The notes under the pieces: generated by a model | Databases searched by the model: none | Seen by the model: only the letters and a program-made list of their open reading frames with translations | What the model was told of the DNA's origin: nothing | Shown here: one piece after another, positions 16,402 through 24,883 of the stretch | How the letters are laid out: each line of letters starts with the position of its first letter | Position numbering within the stretch: the stretch's first letter is position 1 | Source: Bacteroidota bacterium | GTDB lineage: Bacteria > Bacteroidota > Ignavibacteria > SZUA-365 | Reading direction: 5' to 3' | Assembly: GCA_003246455.1 (NCBI GenBank) | Contig: QKAF01000022.1 | Location: forward strand, 1 to 64,000 | Length of the DNA stretch: 64,000 bases | Translations under genes and position numbers: made by a program

Positions 16402-19400
16402 ATGGTAACATTGACGATAAACGGACAGCAAGTAACCGCCTCTCCCGAGAAATCCATTCTCGACGTTTGCCACGAGCAGAACATCGACCATATCCCCACG
16501 CTGTGCTACGACGAGAAGCTCGCGCCGTTCGGCTCATGCTTCCTCTGCGTGGTGGAAGTGGAAGGCCAGAACCGCATGTTCCCGGCCTGCTCGACGAAGG
16601 TACAGGAGGGCATGGTCATCAATACCGCGTCGCAGAAAGTGCGCCGCGCCCGTAAAACCTGCCTCGAACTGATCGTTTCCAACCACTACGCCGACTGCTT
16701 CGGACCCTGCCGTCTGAACTGTCCGGCCGACGTGGACATCCAGGGCTACATGTCCCTGATCAGCATGGGCAAATTCAAGGAAGCCGTCGCGCTCATCAAG
16801 GAGAAGAACCCGCTGCCGTCGGTCTGCGGTCGCGTCTGCACGCGCAAGTGCGAAGTGAACTGCCGCCGCACGCTGGTGGACTCCCCCGTGGGCATCGATT
16901 TCCTCAAGCGCTACGTCGCGGATCAGGACATGATCGGCGATATGTGGAAACCGGAAGTCAAGGACGACAACGGCGTTCGCGTCGCCATCATCGGCGGCGG
17001 ACCGGCCGGCCTCACCTGCGCATATTACCTCGCCGTCGAAGGCTATCGCCCGGTGGTGTACGAGGCCCTGCCGCATCTCGGCGGCATGCTCCGCTACGGC
17101 ATCCCCGAGTACCGCCTGCCGAAGGAAGTGCTCGACAAGGAAATCAGCTGGATCACCGATCTCGGTGTCGAAGTGCACACGCAGCGCATGCTGGGCAAGG
17201 ATTTCTCGATCGACGATCTGTTCGATCAGGGCTTCCGCTCGGTGTTCGTCGGACTCGGCGCCCAGGTCGGGAAGCCGATGGCCGTGGAAAACGAGGAAGC
17301 CGACGGCGTGCTCAGCGGCGTGGATTTCCTGCGCCAGGTGGAGATGAAGACGCAGCCTGACATCAAGGGACGCGTCGTCGTGGTCGGCGGCGGCAACACC
17401 GCCATCGATGCCGCGCGCACCTCGCTGCGTCTCGGTGCCGATGAAGTGATCCTGCTCTATCGCCGCACGCGCAAGGAAATGCCCGCGAACGAAATCGAGA
17501 TCGTCGCGGCCGAAGAAGAAGGCGTGAAAATGGAGTTCCTCGCCGCGCCCGTGCGCGTGAACGTCGAGGAAAACCGCATGAAATCGATCCGCAACGTCCG
17601 CATGGAACTCGGAGAGCCCGACGCGTCGGGCCGCCGTCGCCCGGTGGTCGTCGAAGGTTCGGATTTCGATCTCGAATGCGACTGGGTCATCTCCGCGATC
17701 GGGCAGGAACCGGATCTCGAGGGCGTAGCCGGCGACGAAAAAATCGCCGTGACCCGCTGGAAAACGATCGAGGCGAAAACCGGAACCTTCGACACGGACC
17801 GTCCGGGAGTGTTCTCGGGCGGTGACGTCGTGACGGGTCCGGCCGATGCCATCGACGCCATCGCGGCGGGACGCATGGCGGCCCGCGCCATCGACAAGTA
17901 CCTTCAGACGGGCGAAATCGTGCCCCTGACCGACCGCTTCGAAAGCAAGCGCGACAACTTCCACAAGATGACGCGTGAAGACATCCCGCAGGTCAAGGAA
18001 AGCGAACGCCATCACGCGCATGAAATTCCCGTCGCGGAGCGCCTGAAGGGGTTCATGGAAGTCGAACACGCCTACGCGGACCAGGACGCCTTCGCGGAAG
18101 CGCTGCGCTGCGCGGAGTGCGGCTGCGATGCAGGACTCTCGTGCCGCCTGCAGGATTACTGCACCGAGTACGGCGTCGATCAGCAGCGTTTTGTCGGCGA
18201 ATTCAATCGCTACACCGCGGACACCCGGCATCCGTTCATCAAGATCGACTCGAACAAGTGCATCAACTGCGGCCGCTGCGTCAACACCTGCAAGGAAATT
18301 CTCAACGTCGCGGCGCTGGGCTTCGTCAACCGCGGCTTCCGCACAATCGTCAAACCGGCGATGGAAAAGGCGCTGCACGAAACCAATTGCGTTGCCTGCG
18401 GTAACTGCATCGACGTGTGTCCCACCGGGGCGCTGGTCGAGAAGATGCCGTTCCGGCGTTCGGGTCCCTGGCAGATGGACGCGGTATTCAATATCTGCAA
18501 CTACTGCTCAGTCGGCTGCAACGTCACGATGAAGGTCAAGGCCGCGGATCTGTTTTACGTCACCGGCGCCTCGCCGGAGATCGGTCCCAACTACGGCGAA
18601 CTCTGCGTTCGCGGGCGTTTCGGGTACCAGCACTATCTCGACGGCAGCCGTGTCAAGAAACCCATGGTCCGCAAGGGCGGCGAACTCGTCGAAGTCTCCT
18701 GGGAAGAAGCGTTCGATGCAATCCACAAGGGACGCAGTCGCATTCTCGAAGACTACGGCGCGGAAAGCGTGATGGTCACGGCCTCACCGAAACTGACCGA
18801 CGAAGAACTCTATCTCGCCGGCAGGTATGCACGTACCGCGCTCGGGACCAACAACATCGGTTCTTTCCACCAGATGGTGAGCGGTGCGGATTACCACGCG
18901 CTCGACGATATACTCGGTTCGACACTCGCCAGCGCCGATCTGGACGATCTCGAGAACGCCGATCTCTACCTGTTCCTCGGCGGGAACCCGACGGTCGACA
19001 ACCCGGTCATGGGCTGGCGCATGAAGCGTCGGATGCGGCAGGGCACGGAGGCGGTCGTGATCAATTCCTCCGAAATCGACCTCGTTCCGCACGCCAGCGT
19101 CTGGGCGGATCCCCGCCGCGGCACCGCCACCAAGCTGCTCAACGGGATCCTGGCCGAGCTTCTGCGCCGGGGTGCGGTGAACGAAGAGTTCATCGCCCGC
19201 CGCACGGTCAATTTCGAGCAGGTGAAAGCGCAGCTCGAAAACGAAGATCTGCACGAAGTCGCGCTGGTGACAGGCGTCACGGAGAGCAAGATCCACGCCA
19301 TCGTCGAGCTGCTCTCGGATCCGGCGAAGAAAATCGTTGCCTGGTACAACCTCGACAGCCGTCTCGATCGTTCGAGCGAAGACCTCAAGGCGCTCGCCAC

Positions 19401-20133
19401 GCTGATGATGATGCTTGGAAAGGTCGGGGTCAAAGGCTCCGGCATCGCGCTTTTCTCCAGCGAATGCAATCATACTGGTATGACGATCGCCGGCTTCGAC
19501 CGTCAGCTCCTGCCCGGCGGCGCGAGCATCCGGAACGCGCGGATCCTGGACGCGGTCAACCGATTCTGGAAGCACGACATCACCGAAGTGGTCGCGGGCG
19601 GAACGAATCTCGCGCGGAAAATGCGCGAAGATAAAATCCGCGCTGCACTCATTTTCGGCGAAAATCCCGCTGCGTCGGAAGACTACAACAGCTTCGTCAA
19701 CAATCTCGAGTTCCTCGTGGTTGCCGACATGTTCCTGACCGAGACCGCGCAGGCGGCGGATGTTTTCCTGCCGCTCGCCGCGTACTGGGAAGGAGAAGGG
19801 CACTTCACGAACTGGGCGGGTCAGCGTCAGCGCAGCAACGCCATCGGCGAGTCGCCGACGGGAATGAGCAATCTCGCCATTCTCCGCCGACTGCTCGAGA
19901 TGGAGGGGCGTACGCCGTCGTTCACCGGTTATGAGGAGCTTTCCGGCGAGATCATGTCGTTTATCCGCCAGCAGGGAACGGAAGGCCATATCGGTCTGAC
20001 ATTCCCGACGGAGGACGGGAAGGCGCACTTCGTCCTGTATTCCGACCAGGTCCTGCCGACGAGCGCGCGCGTTCCCGCGGTGATTGAGGTGGATGCACGC
20101 ATGAATGAGCGGCTCTCCCTGATCAACGCCTGA
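16402..20133 (+). CDS. NuoG-like iron-sulfur/FAD/molybdopterin-type hybrid subunit
   Basis: 1243 residues; the ATG at 16402 follows AAGGTG at a good distance. Order: plant-type [2Fe-2S] domain (C35, C46, C49, C63); a Cys-rich GltD N-terminal segment (HYADCFGPCRLNC, CGRVCTRKCEVNC); a GltD/NfnB-like NAD(P)H-FAD module with two Rossmann loops (GGGPAG near 197, GGGNTAID near 329); two [4Fe-4S] motifs (CINCGRC at 620, CVACGNC at 663); then a molybdopterin oxidoreductase-type domain starting at ICNYCSVGC (about 696). In that last domain the segment after GTNNIGSFHQM has no Cys or Sec where formate dehydrogenases bind molybdenum, so it is probably not a formate dehydrogenase. Such hybrids are often annotated as NuoG or FdhA. 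Likely partner of the two preceding gene products. Confidence 0.93.
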   Translation: MVTLTINGQQVTASPEKSILDVCHEQNIDHIPTLCYDEKLAPFGSCFLCVVEVEGQNRMFPACSTKVQEGMVINTASQKVRRARKTCLELIVSNHYADCFGPCRLNCPADVDIQGYMSLISMGKFKEAVALIKEKNPLPSVCGRVCTRKCEVNCRRTLVDSPVGIDFLKRYVADQDMIGDMWKPEVKDDNGVRVAIIGGGPAGLTCAYYLAVEGYRPVVYEALPHLGGMLRYGIPEYRLPKEVLDKEISWITDLGVEVHTQRMLGKDFSIDDLFDQGFRSVFVGLGAQVGKPMAVENEEADGVLSGVDFLRQVEMKTQPDIKGRVVVVGGGNTAIDAARTSLRLGADEVILLYRRTRKEMPANEIEIVAAEEEGVKMEFLAAPVRVNVEENRMKSIRNVRMELGEPDASGRRRPVVVEGSDFDLECDWVISAIGQEPDLEGVAGDEKIAVTRWKTIEAKTGTFDTDRPGVFSGGDVVTGPADAIDAIAAGRMAARAIDKYLQTGEIVPLTDRFESKRDNFHKMTREDIPQVKESERHHAHEIPVAERLKGFMEVEHAYADQDAFAEALRCAECGCDAGLSCRLQDYCTEYGVDQQRFVGEFNRYTADTRHPFIKIDSNKCINCGRCVNTCKEILNVAALGFVNRGFRTIVKPAMEKALHETNCVACGNCIDVCPTGALVEKMPFRRSGPWQMDAVFNICNYCSVGCNVTMKVKAADLFYVTGASPEIGPNYGELCVRGRFGYQHYLDGSRVKKPMVRKGGELVEVSWEEAFDAIHKGRSRILEDYGAESVMVTASPKLTDEELYLAGRYARTALGTNNIGSFHQMVSGADYHALDDILGSTLASADLDDLENADLYLFLGGNPTVDNPVMGWRMKRRMRQGTEAVVINSSEIDLVPHASVWADPRRGTATKLLNGILAELLRRGAVNEEFIARRTVNFEQVKAQLENEDLHEVALVTGVTESKIHAIVELLSDPAKKIVAWYNLDSRLDRSSEDLKALATLMMMLGKVGVKGSGIALFSSECNHTGMTIAGFDRQLLPGGASIRNARILDAVNRFWKHDITEVVAGGTNLARKMREDKIRAALIFGENPAASEDYNSFVNNLEFLVVADMFLTETAQAADVFLPLAAYWEGEGHFTNWAGQRQRSNAIGESPTGMSNLAILRRLLEMEGRTPSFTGYEELSGEIMSFIRQQGTEGHIGLTFPTEDGKAHFVLYSDQVLPTSARVPAVIEVDARMNERLSLINA

Positions 20134-20156
20134 TCGCCTTTTGTTCTGTTTTCCGC

Positions 20157-20192
20157 GGAGGCTGTTCCTGAAGAGGACAGCCTCCTTTTTTT
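20157..20192 (+). terminator. Strong intrinsic terminator after the NuoG-like gene
   Basis: Nine-base stem (20157-20165 with 20177-20185) directly followed by seven T. It closes the nuoEFG-like operon. Confidence 0.88.
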
Positions 20193-20206
20193 ACCCCTTC
20201 ATGCGT

Positions 20207-20237
20207 TTGTCGTTTCCCCGCCGAGGGCCTATTTTAC
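20207..20237 (+). promoter_or_regulatory. Bacteroidota-type promoter ahead of the thioredoxin-like gene
   Basis: TTGT at 20207-20210, 19 bases, then TATTTTAC at 20230-20237, lying just behind the upstream terminator and 80 bases before the gene start. The spacing is the same as in other promoters of this window. Confidence 0.5.
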
Positions 20238-20316
20238 CGGTACGTAACCCGAGCACTTCGCGCCTGCTTCGTTATCACCTCCTGGAATCCGGTCCCCGTC
20301 CGCAAAGGATGCTTTC

Positions 20317-20805
20317 ATGAAATCGCTTGTCATTCCCTTGATTCTGTTCCTGCTCACCGCGGTCACGCTGCGCGCGCAGGAAACCGCCGGGAAACCCTAC
20401 GATCCTGCCGCGGACGCCCCGGCGCAGCTCGATGCGGCCATCGCCAAAGCCGCCGCCGCCGGGAAACACGTGTTTGTCGTGGTGGGCGGGAACTGGTGTT
20501 CCTGGTGCCTGAAACTCGACAGGCTCATGAAGAACGATCGGGCGATCGACTCCCTGCTGACCAGCGATTTCGTGACGCTCCACGTCAATAACAGCAAGGA
20601 AAACAAGAATGCCGCGACGCTCGCCCGGCTGGGGCATCCGGATCGCTTCGGTTTTCCGGTGCTGGTGATTCTCGACGATAAGGGGCAGAGACTGCATACG
20701 CAGGACAGCGGCCTGCTGGAGAAAGACGGCGGGCATGATCCGGAAGCGGTCTACCGCTTTCTCTATCTCTGGCGCCCCGACGCGCTTCATTCCGCTGCAA
20801 GATAA
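20317..20805 (+). CDS. Secreted thioredoxin-like protein
   Basis: 162 residues with a signal peptide (MKSLVIPLILFLLTAVTLRA, cleaved near QE). The mature part is a thioredoxin fold with the active site WCSWC (CxxC near residue 67) and the cis-Pro segment FPVLVILDDKG. Proteins of this type (DUF255/Thioredoxin_7-like) act as periplasmic disulfide reductases or chaperones. It is followed 9 bases later by a helical protein of unknown function, suggesting a two-gene operon. Substrate unknown; a role in cytochrome c maturation is conceivable given the many c-type hemes here, but that is speculation. Confidence 0.87.
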   Translation: MKSLVIPLILFLLTAVTLRAQETAGKPYDPAADAPAQLDAAIAKAAAAGKHVFVVVGGNWCSWCLKLDRLMKNDRAIDSLLTSDFVTLHVNNSKENKNAATLARLGHPDRFGFPVLVILDDKGQRLHTQDSGLLEKDGGHDPEAVYRFLYLWRPDALHSAAR

Positions 20806-20814
20806 GGTCCCGTC

Positions 20815-21723
20815 ATGCATGAGATATTCGATCGCAACATCCGCAACAGTCTCCTGGTGACGGGCGGAGAGTTCGAGTCCGCGCTCGCCGATATCATCGA
20901 GCAGCTCGAAAATCCGCCGACGCTGGAAGGACGGCATCTTGCCGCCTGGGAGATGGCGCGGATGATCGCGGAGGCGATGGGAGAGGGGTTCGCCGGACTG
21001 CCGCCGAACGGGTTCGATTTCGCCTGCTGGCTCTGGGAGACGGCGCCGCTTCATGTCGTCCGCATCCCGCATGCAAACAGTATCGGTACCGCGCACGGCT
21101 TCCGCTACGGTGTCGCGCATCAGCGGAAAATCGCCGCGATGATCGCCGGCGCATATCTGCTGCAGCAGCCGCTGAAAGCCGCGCCGATCATCGAACTCAT
21201 CGACATGAGCCTCGACTGGGTCGACGCGAGGAACCTGATTCTGTACGCGCTGCTCGAACACTACGACCAGTACTTTCAGCAGGAATACGAGACGCTCGAG
21301 CAGCTTGCGAGTTCACCGAAACCCTGGCGGCGCCTGATACCGCCGGGCATCGCGGCGCGGGTCATCGGAACCCGGCATGAGGATTCCGCTGCGGCCTATG
21401 CGCTGCTGAGCCGCGCGACCCCGCATGTCGGCGATCCCCACATGTACCACGCGCTGCAGTACGTTCTGCGTATCGCGGGCATGTACGGCAGCCGGAGCGA
21501 ACTCATCGGATTCCTCGTCTCCCTCAGGGAGTCCAGCGAGCCGGAACTCCACAAGCTCGTCTGCGATTTTCTCAGCAACCCCCGACTGAAATGGGAGACG
21601 GCGTCCCGACGGCAGGTCATCGACATCCTTGACGGGTGGAGTTCGCGATCCGTGAAGGCGGAGCGCATCCCCTGTCTCGATTCGACGCTGGCAAAACTGA
21701 AGGCGCTGCCCGCCTCCGCCTGA
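20815..21723 (+). CDS. Helical (HEAT-like) protein of unknown function
   Basis: 302 residues, no signal peptide and no membrane span. Nearly the whole sequence is predicted helical with repeated amphipathic pairs (LADIIEQLENP, GRHLAAWEMARMIAEAMG, APIIELIDMSLDWVDARNLILYALLEHY, PELHKLVCDFLSNPRLKWETASRRQVIDILDGW when read as pieces), which suggests an alpha-solenoid. Two Trp-rich spots (CWLWET and LDWVDARN) could form a pocket. I thought of AlkD-type DNA glycosylases but cannot see their signature. Same strand and 9 bases after the thioredoxin-like gene. Confidence 0.75.
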   Translation: MHEIFDRNIRNSLLVTGGEFESALADIIEQLENPPTLEGRHLAAWEMARMIAEAMGEGFAGLPPNGFDFACWLWETAPLHVVRIPHANSIGTAHGFRYGVAHQRKIAAMIAGAYLLQQPLKAAPIIELIDMSLDWVDARNLILYALLEHYDQYFQQEYETLEQLASSPKPWRRLIPPGIAARVIGTRHEDSAAAYALLSRATPHVGDPHMYHALQYVLRIAGMYGSRSELIGFLVSLRESSEPELHKLVCDFLSNPRLKWETASRRQVIDILDGWSSRSVKAERIPCLDSTLAKLKALPASA

Positions 21724-21770
21724 ACGATTGTTCGATAGTATGGTCAGCGGGGAGCTGACGGACAAACAGA

Positions 21771-21802
21771 AAACGCGTCCCGGATGGGGACGCGTTTCAT
21801 TT
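21771..21802. terminator. Bidirectional terminator between the helical protein gene and purM
   Basis: Ten-base stem (21771-21780 with 21788-21797) flanked by an A-rich side and a T-rich side, between two converging genes. Confidence 0.75.
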
Positions 21803-21822
21803 TATTCAGCCGGCTGTGTCGT

Positions 21823-22821
21823 TCAGGCGCGCGCGGCCACGGTTCCGATCCGCACAGGATTCTCGGCCGCCAGTCGCTGCAGCACTGCGTCGACATGCTC
21901 TTCAGGAGTGATGACGATCATGCCTATGCCGAGGTTGAACGTCCTGCGCATGTCCTCTTCCGGAACATTCCCGAGTTCCTGGATCATCCGGAAAATTGCC
22001 GGACGCTGCCATGCTTCCCAGTCCACATCGAGCCGGCAGTCATCCGCGACGACGCGCATGGTGTTGCCGACGATACCGCCGCCGGTGATGTGCGAGAGCG
22101 CGTGGACGAGGCCTTCGTCAAGCAGCGGCGACACGGCGTGCAGGTAGCTGCGATGCACGGCCAGCAGGGCGTCGGCAAGGGTGCAGCCCAGTTCGTCGAA
22201 ATGTGCGTCGAGGGAGAAATGGGGGAGCAGCGCGGCGCGCGCAAGTGAATAGCCGTTCGTATGCAGTCCGTTGGACGGAAGTCCGATCAGGACGTCGCCG
22301 GGGCGGACGTGCTGTTTGTTCAGAATGCGGCTCTTTTCGACGATGCCGACGATCGTGCCGGCGATATCGTATTCCGTCGGCGCATACATCCCGGGCATTT
22401 CCGCGGTCTCCCCGCCGATGAGCGCGCAGCCGTTCTGCGTACAGGCCTCGACAAACCCGTTGATGACCTGTTCCGCGACGTCCGGGTTCAGTTTGCCTGT
22501 CGCAAAATAATCCATGAAGAAGAGCGGACGTGCGCCGGTCGTCAAAATGTCATTGACGCAGTGGTTGACCAGGTCCTGTCCCACCGTATCGTGGCGGTCG
22601 GCAAGTGCGGCAATTTTCAGCTTCGTCCCGACGCCGTCGACACTGGAAACCAGAACCGGTTCCCGGTATTCGGTGAAAGAAGCGTCAAAAAGGGCACCAA
22701 AACCACCGATATTCGCCATGACTCTCGGACCGTGCGTGGCTTTGACTTTCGGGGCGATCCGGCGGACGAGTTCTTCCCCCGAGTCGATATCCACGCCGGC
22801 ATTCTTATACGTCAAACTCAA
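21823..22821 (-). CDS. purM: Phosphoribosylformylglycinamidine cyclo-ligase (AIR synthetase)
   Basis: 332 residues, the expected length. PurM closes the imidazole ring of FGAM with ATP to give AIR, step five of purine synthesis. Recognisable parts are the N-terminal GVDIDSGEELVRRI, SVDGVGTKLKIA, HCVNDILTTGARPLFFMDYFATG (in pieces), ALIGGETAEMPGMY, LPSNGLHTNGYSLAR and HITGGGIVGNTMRVV. It stands alone, divergent from the secreted protein at 23074, and has its own promoter-like sequence upstream. Confidence 0.97.
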   Translation of the reverse strand: MSLTYKNAGVDIDSGEELVRRIAPKVKATHGPRVMANIGGFGALFDASFTEYREPVLVSSVDGVGTKLKIAALADRHDTVGQDLVNHCVNDILTTGARPLFFMDYFATGKLNPDVAEQVINGFVEACTQNGCALIGGETAEMPGMYAPTEYDIAGTIVGIVEKSRILNKQHVRPGDVLIGLPSNGLHTNGYSLARAALLPHFSLDAHFDELGCTLADALLAVHRSYLHAVSPLLDEGLVHALSHITGGGIVGNTMRVVADDCRLDVDWEAWQRPAIFRMIQELGNVPEEDMRRTFNLGIGMIVITPEEHVDAVLQRLAAENPVRIGTVAARA

Positions 22822-22849
22822 ATCTTCTCTCCGATTGAAGATGAAAATG

Positions 22850-22880
22850 GAAAGTTAGAAGCGATGGAGATGATAAGCAA
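22850..22880 (-). promoter_or_regulatory. Bacteroidota-type promoter of purM
   Basis: On the minus strand TTGC (22877-22880), 19 bases, TAACTTTC (22850-22857), 29 bases ahead of the purM start. Confidence 0.55.
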
Positions 22881-23073
22881 GGAATGCTTTTCGAAATGCC
22901 TCCCCGCGTGCGCCCGGAGCGGGGAATACCGGACGAATCCGGGTCGGTTCGTCACAGTGAAAGAAATGCACGAAAAACTGAAACCTTTTGCAACTTCCGG
23001 TGTTTATCCGTGGTATAAGAAGGCTATGCTTTCTTCGCATCACCATATCTGAAAACCACACTCAGGAGTCGCT

Positions 23074-24675
23074 ATGCTTCAGGTATTACAGCTGTTACGC
23101 AGATTCCTCACCGGTGCGTCCGTCCTCGTCCTTATCGGCCTTCTTGGATTCGACGCGAGCGCGCAGGTGCAGATGATGCCGCTGCCTCCCCATTCCAGTA
23201 CCTATACGGGATACTCCCGCGGCTACTGGTTCACCGCCCCGACAACCTTCTTTCTCGAAGGTGTGCGAGTTCCGACAAACGCGAGCTCGACCGCTTCCCA
23301 GAATATATATATCGTCCGCTTCAACGCGCCGCCTCCCGGTCTTCCCGGGACGTCTGCGTACACCGTGCTCGGCGAATGGTACACGGTGCCCGGTTCAAAC
23401 ATCATTCCCTGCAAGATTCTGATCAATGACGGCGACTACATCGGTGTCATGGGGCATCGCGGCGATCTGCCGGCGACGAATTTCAACGCCATCAATTCCT
23501 ACTCCGCGAGCTTTACTCCCGGGTACTCGACGAACATTCTCGGTTACCCGACAACGCTGATCCGCCTGATGTTTCAGGACAACATCCTGAACGCGCATTC
23601 ACAGAATCCTCCCTGGACGCCTGCGCAGATGCCTCTCGGCACCTCCAGCGGACAGATCGGCCGGGTCGAGCTGTACTGCGGTCCGCCCTGTATCATTCCG
23701 GATCTCTCTTTCGATATTTCCGTGGTCGACGCGGCCGGGAATTCCATCGGTTACACCTCCGTGCCGTCCAACATCTGGATCGGCTACACCGTGCGCTATC
23801 CGGACGGCGCGTCGAACGTCGGCATCACCCTGGAGTTCCGTCTCATCGGCGATCCGGATCCGGCTCCCGAGTACGTCACCACGCTCAACGACGTCAAACC
23901 CGCCGGGCAGGATCTGATCGGACGGCAGATGGTATCGCTCCCGGCATCCCTGCAGCCCGGCTATTATCTCATCAAACCGATCATCAATTCGCTGAATTCC
24001 TGCGAGGAATACCAGGATACCGAACTTGAAGAAAAGCTGCTGCTCATCATCCCGGAAGGATCGACGCTCTGCAGCGTCTGGCCGGGAGACGTCAACAACG
24101 ATGACGTTGTCAACTACGGGGATCGCCGAGATTTGAATCGGTATATCTATGAAGCCAACCTGCGCAGCTCCTGGCTCAACGGACCTGCCCGCTTCCGCCA
24201 TGACGCGGCGACCAATCCCATGACCTACCTCGAGTGGGGCGAGCAGCCGGGCATCCCCTGGCAGACGCCTGAGGGCTGCTACATGGACTCGGACGGCAAT
24301 GGCGTCGTCAACAACTTCGATTACATCGCCATCAAGCTGAACTGGGGACGGACGCACGGCGTAATCAACGCCAAGTCGGGTGACTTTACCGCGCATACCT
24401 ACGATATGGATCAGAACTTCCCGAATCCGTTCAATCCCACCACCACGATCCAGTACAGTGTGCCGGAAGCTAGCCAGGTCCGTCTGACGGTGACCGACAT
24501 GCTCGGCCGCACCGTCGCCACGCTCGTCAACGGCACGATCGAAGAGGGCGTCCACACCGCGGCATTCGACGCGACGAATCTGACGTCGGGCAATTACATC
24601 GCCACGGTCTCCATGACGGGACTGCAGTCCGGGCTGTCCTTCTCGAAAACGATCAAAATGGTGCTGAACAAGTAG
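23074..24675 (+). CDS. Secreted protein with dockerin-like segment and T9SS sorting domain (paralogue 1)
   Basis: 533 residues. A signal peptide (to about residue 31, ...GFDASAQ) leads into a beta-rich N-terminal domain of unknown type, then an Ig-like stretch with several Cys (about 200-330). At about 335-430 lies a dockerin-like calcium-binding segment with the two halves DVNNDDVVNYGDRRDLN and DSDGNGVVNNFDYIAI. The last 90 residues are a T9SS type A sorting domain (NFPNPFNPTTTIQYSV, DMLGRTVATLVNG, LTSGNYIATV). The protein is therefore probably exported and anchored on or released from the cell surface. Its last two modules are nearly the same as in the next gene; the N-terminal module is different. 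Confidence 0.9.
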   Translation: MLQVLQLLRRFLTGASVLVLIGLLGFDASAQVQMMPLPPHSSTYTGYSRGYWFTAPTTFFLEGVRVPTNASSTASQNIYIVRFNAPPPGLPGTSAYTVLGEWYTVPGSNIIPCKILINDGDYIGVMGHRGDLPATNFNAINSYSASFTPGYSTNILGYPTTLIRLMFQDNILNAHSQNPPWTPAQMPLGTSSGQIGRVELYCGPPCIIPDLSFDISVVDAAGNSIGYTSVPSNIWIGYTVRYPDGASNVGITLEFRLIGDPDPAPEYVTTLNDVKPAGQDLIGRQMVSLPASLQPGYYLIKPIINSLNSCEEYQDTELEEKLLLIIPEGSTLCSVWPGDVNNDDVVNYGDRRDLNRYIYEANLRSSWLNGPARFRHDAATNPMTYLEWGEQPGIPWQTPEGCYMDSDGNGVVNNFDYIAIKLNWGRTHGVINAKSGDFTAHTYDMDQNFPNPFNPTTTIQYSVPEASQVRLTVTDMLGRTVATLVNGTIEEGVHTAAFDATNLTSGNYIATVSMTGLQSGLSFSKTIKMVLNK

Positions 24676-24697
24676 TTTCACCAGTTCCACGCTGTGA

Positions 24698-24728
24698 GAA
24701 AAGACCCGCCCCCAGGGCGGGTCTTTTC
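24698..24728 (+). terminator. Intrinsic terminator between the two secreted paralogues
   Basis: Long GC-rich stem with A/T flanks (about 24699-24711 with 24715-24727), followed by TTTTC. It separates the two genes so that the second needs its own promoter. Confidence 0.88.
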
Positions 24729-24786
24729 GTCTGGGTTACGCCGAAACCGCGCCGAATATGAAAAAACTGGATCCAGAGATATGTTG

Positions 24787-24817
24787 TTGCGCTCGATTGA
24801 AATTTGAAGTATCTTGG
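24787..24817 (+). promoter_or_regulatory. Bacteroidota-type promoter of secreted paralogue 2
   Basis: TTGC at 24787-24790, 19 bases, TATCTTGG at 24810-24817, 66 bases ahead of the start codon and just behind the previous gene's terminator. Confidence 0.55.
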
Positions 24818-24883
24818 CGGTAATTCGAAAACACAATCTGATTGTCCTCATTAATCACCGCCACACTACCGAAGGAGTATCCC

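Noticed and set aside
16402-20133. NuoG-like gene as a formate dehydrogenase
   Set aside because: The molybdopterin-type domain lacks a visible Cys or Sec ligand, and no other formate genes (fdhD, fdhE, focA) are near.
20815-21723. AlkD-type DNA glycosylase
   Set aside because: The protein looks like a helical solenoid, but I could not find the AlkD catalytic Trp/Asp/Arg arrangement, so it is left as unknown.
22864-23052. Small gene on the plus strand with five Cys/His at its ends
   Set aside because: No ribosome binding site, it overlaps the promoter region of purM, and it has no recognisable motif.
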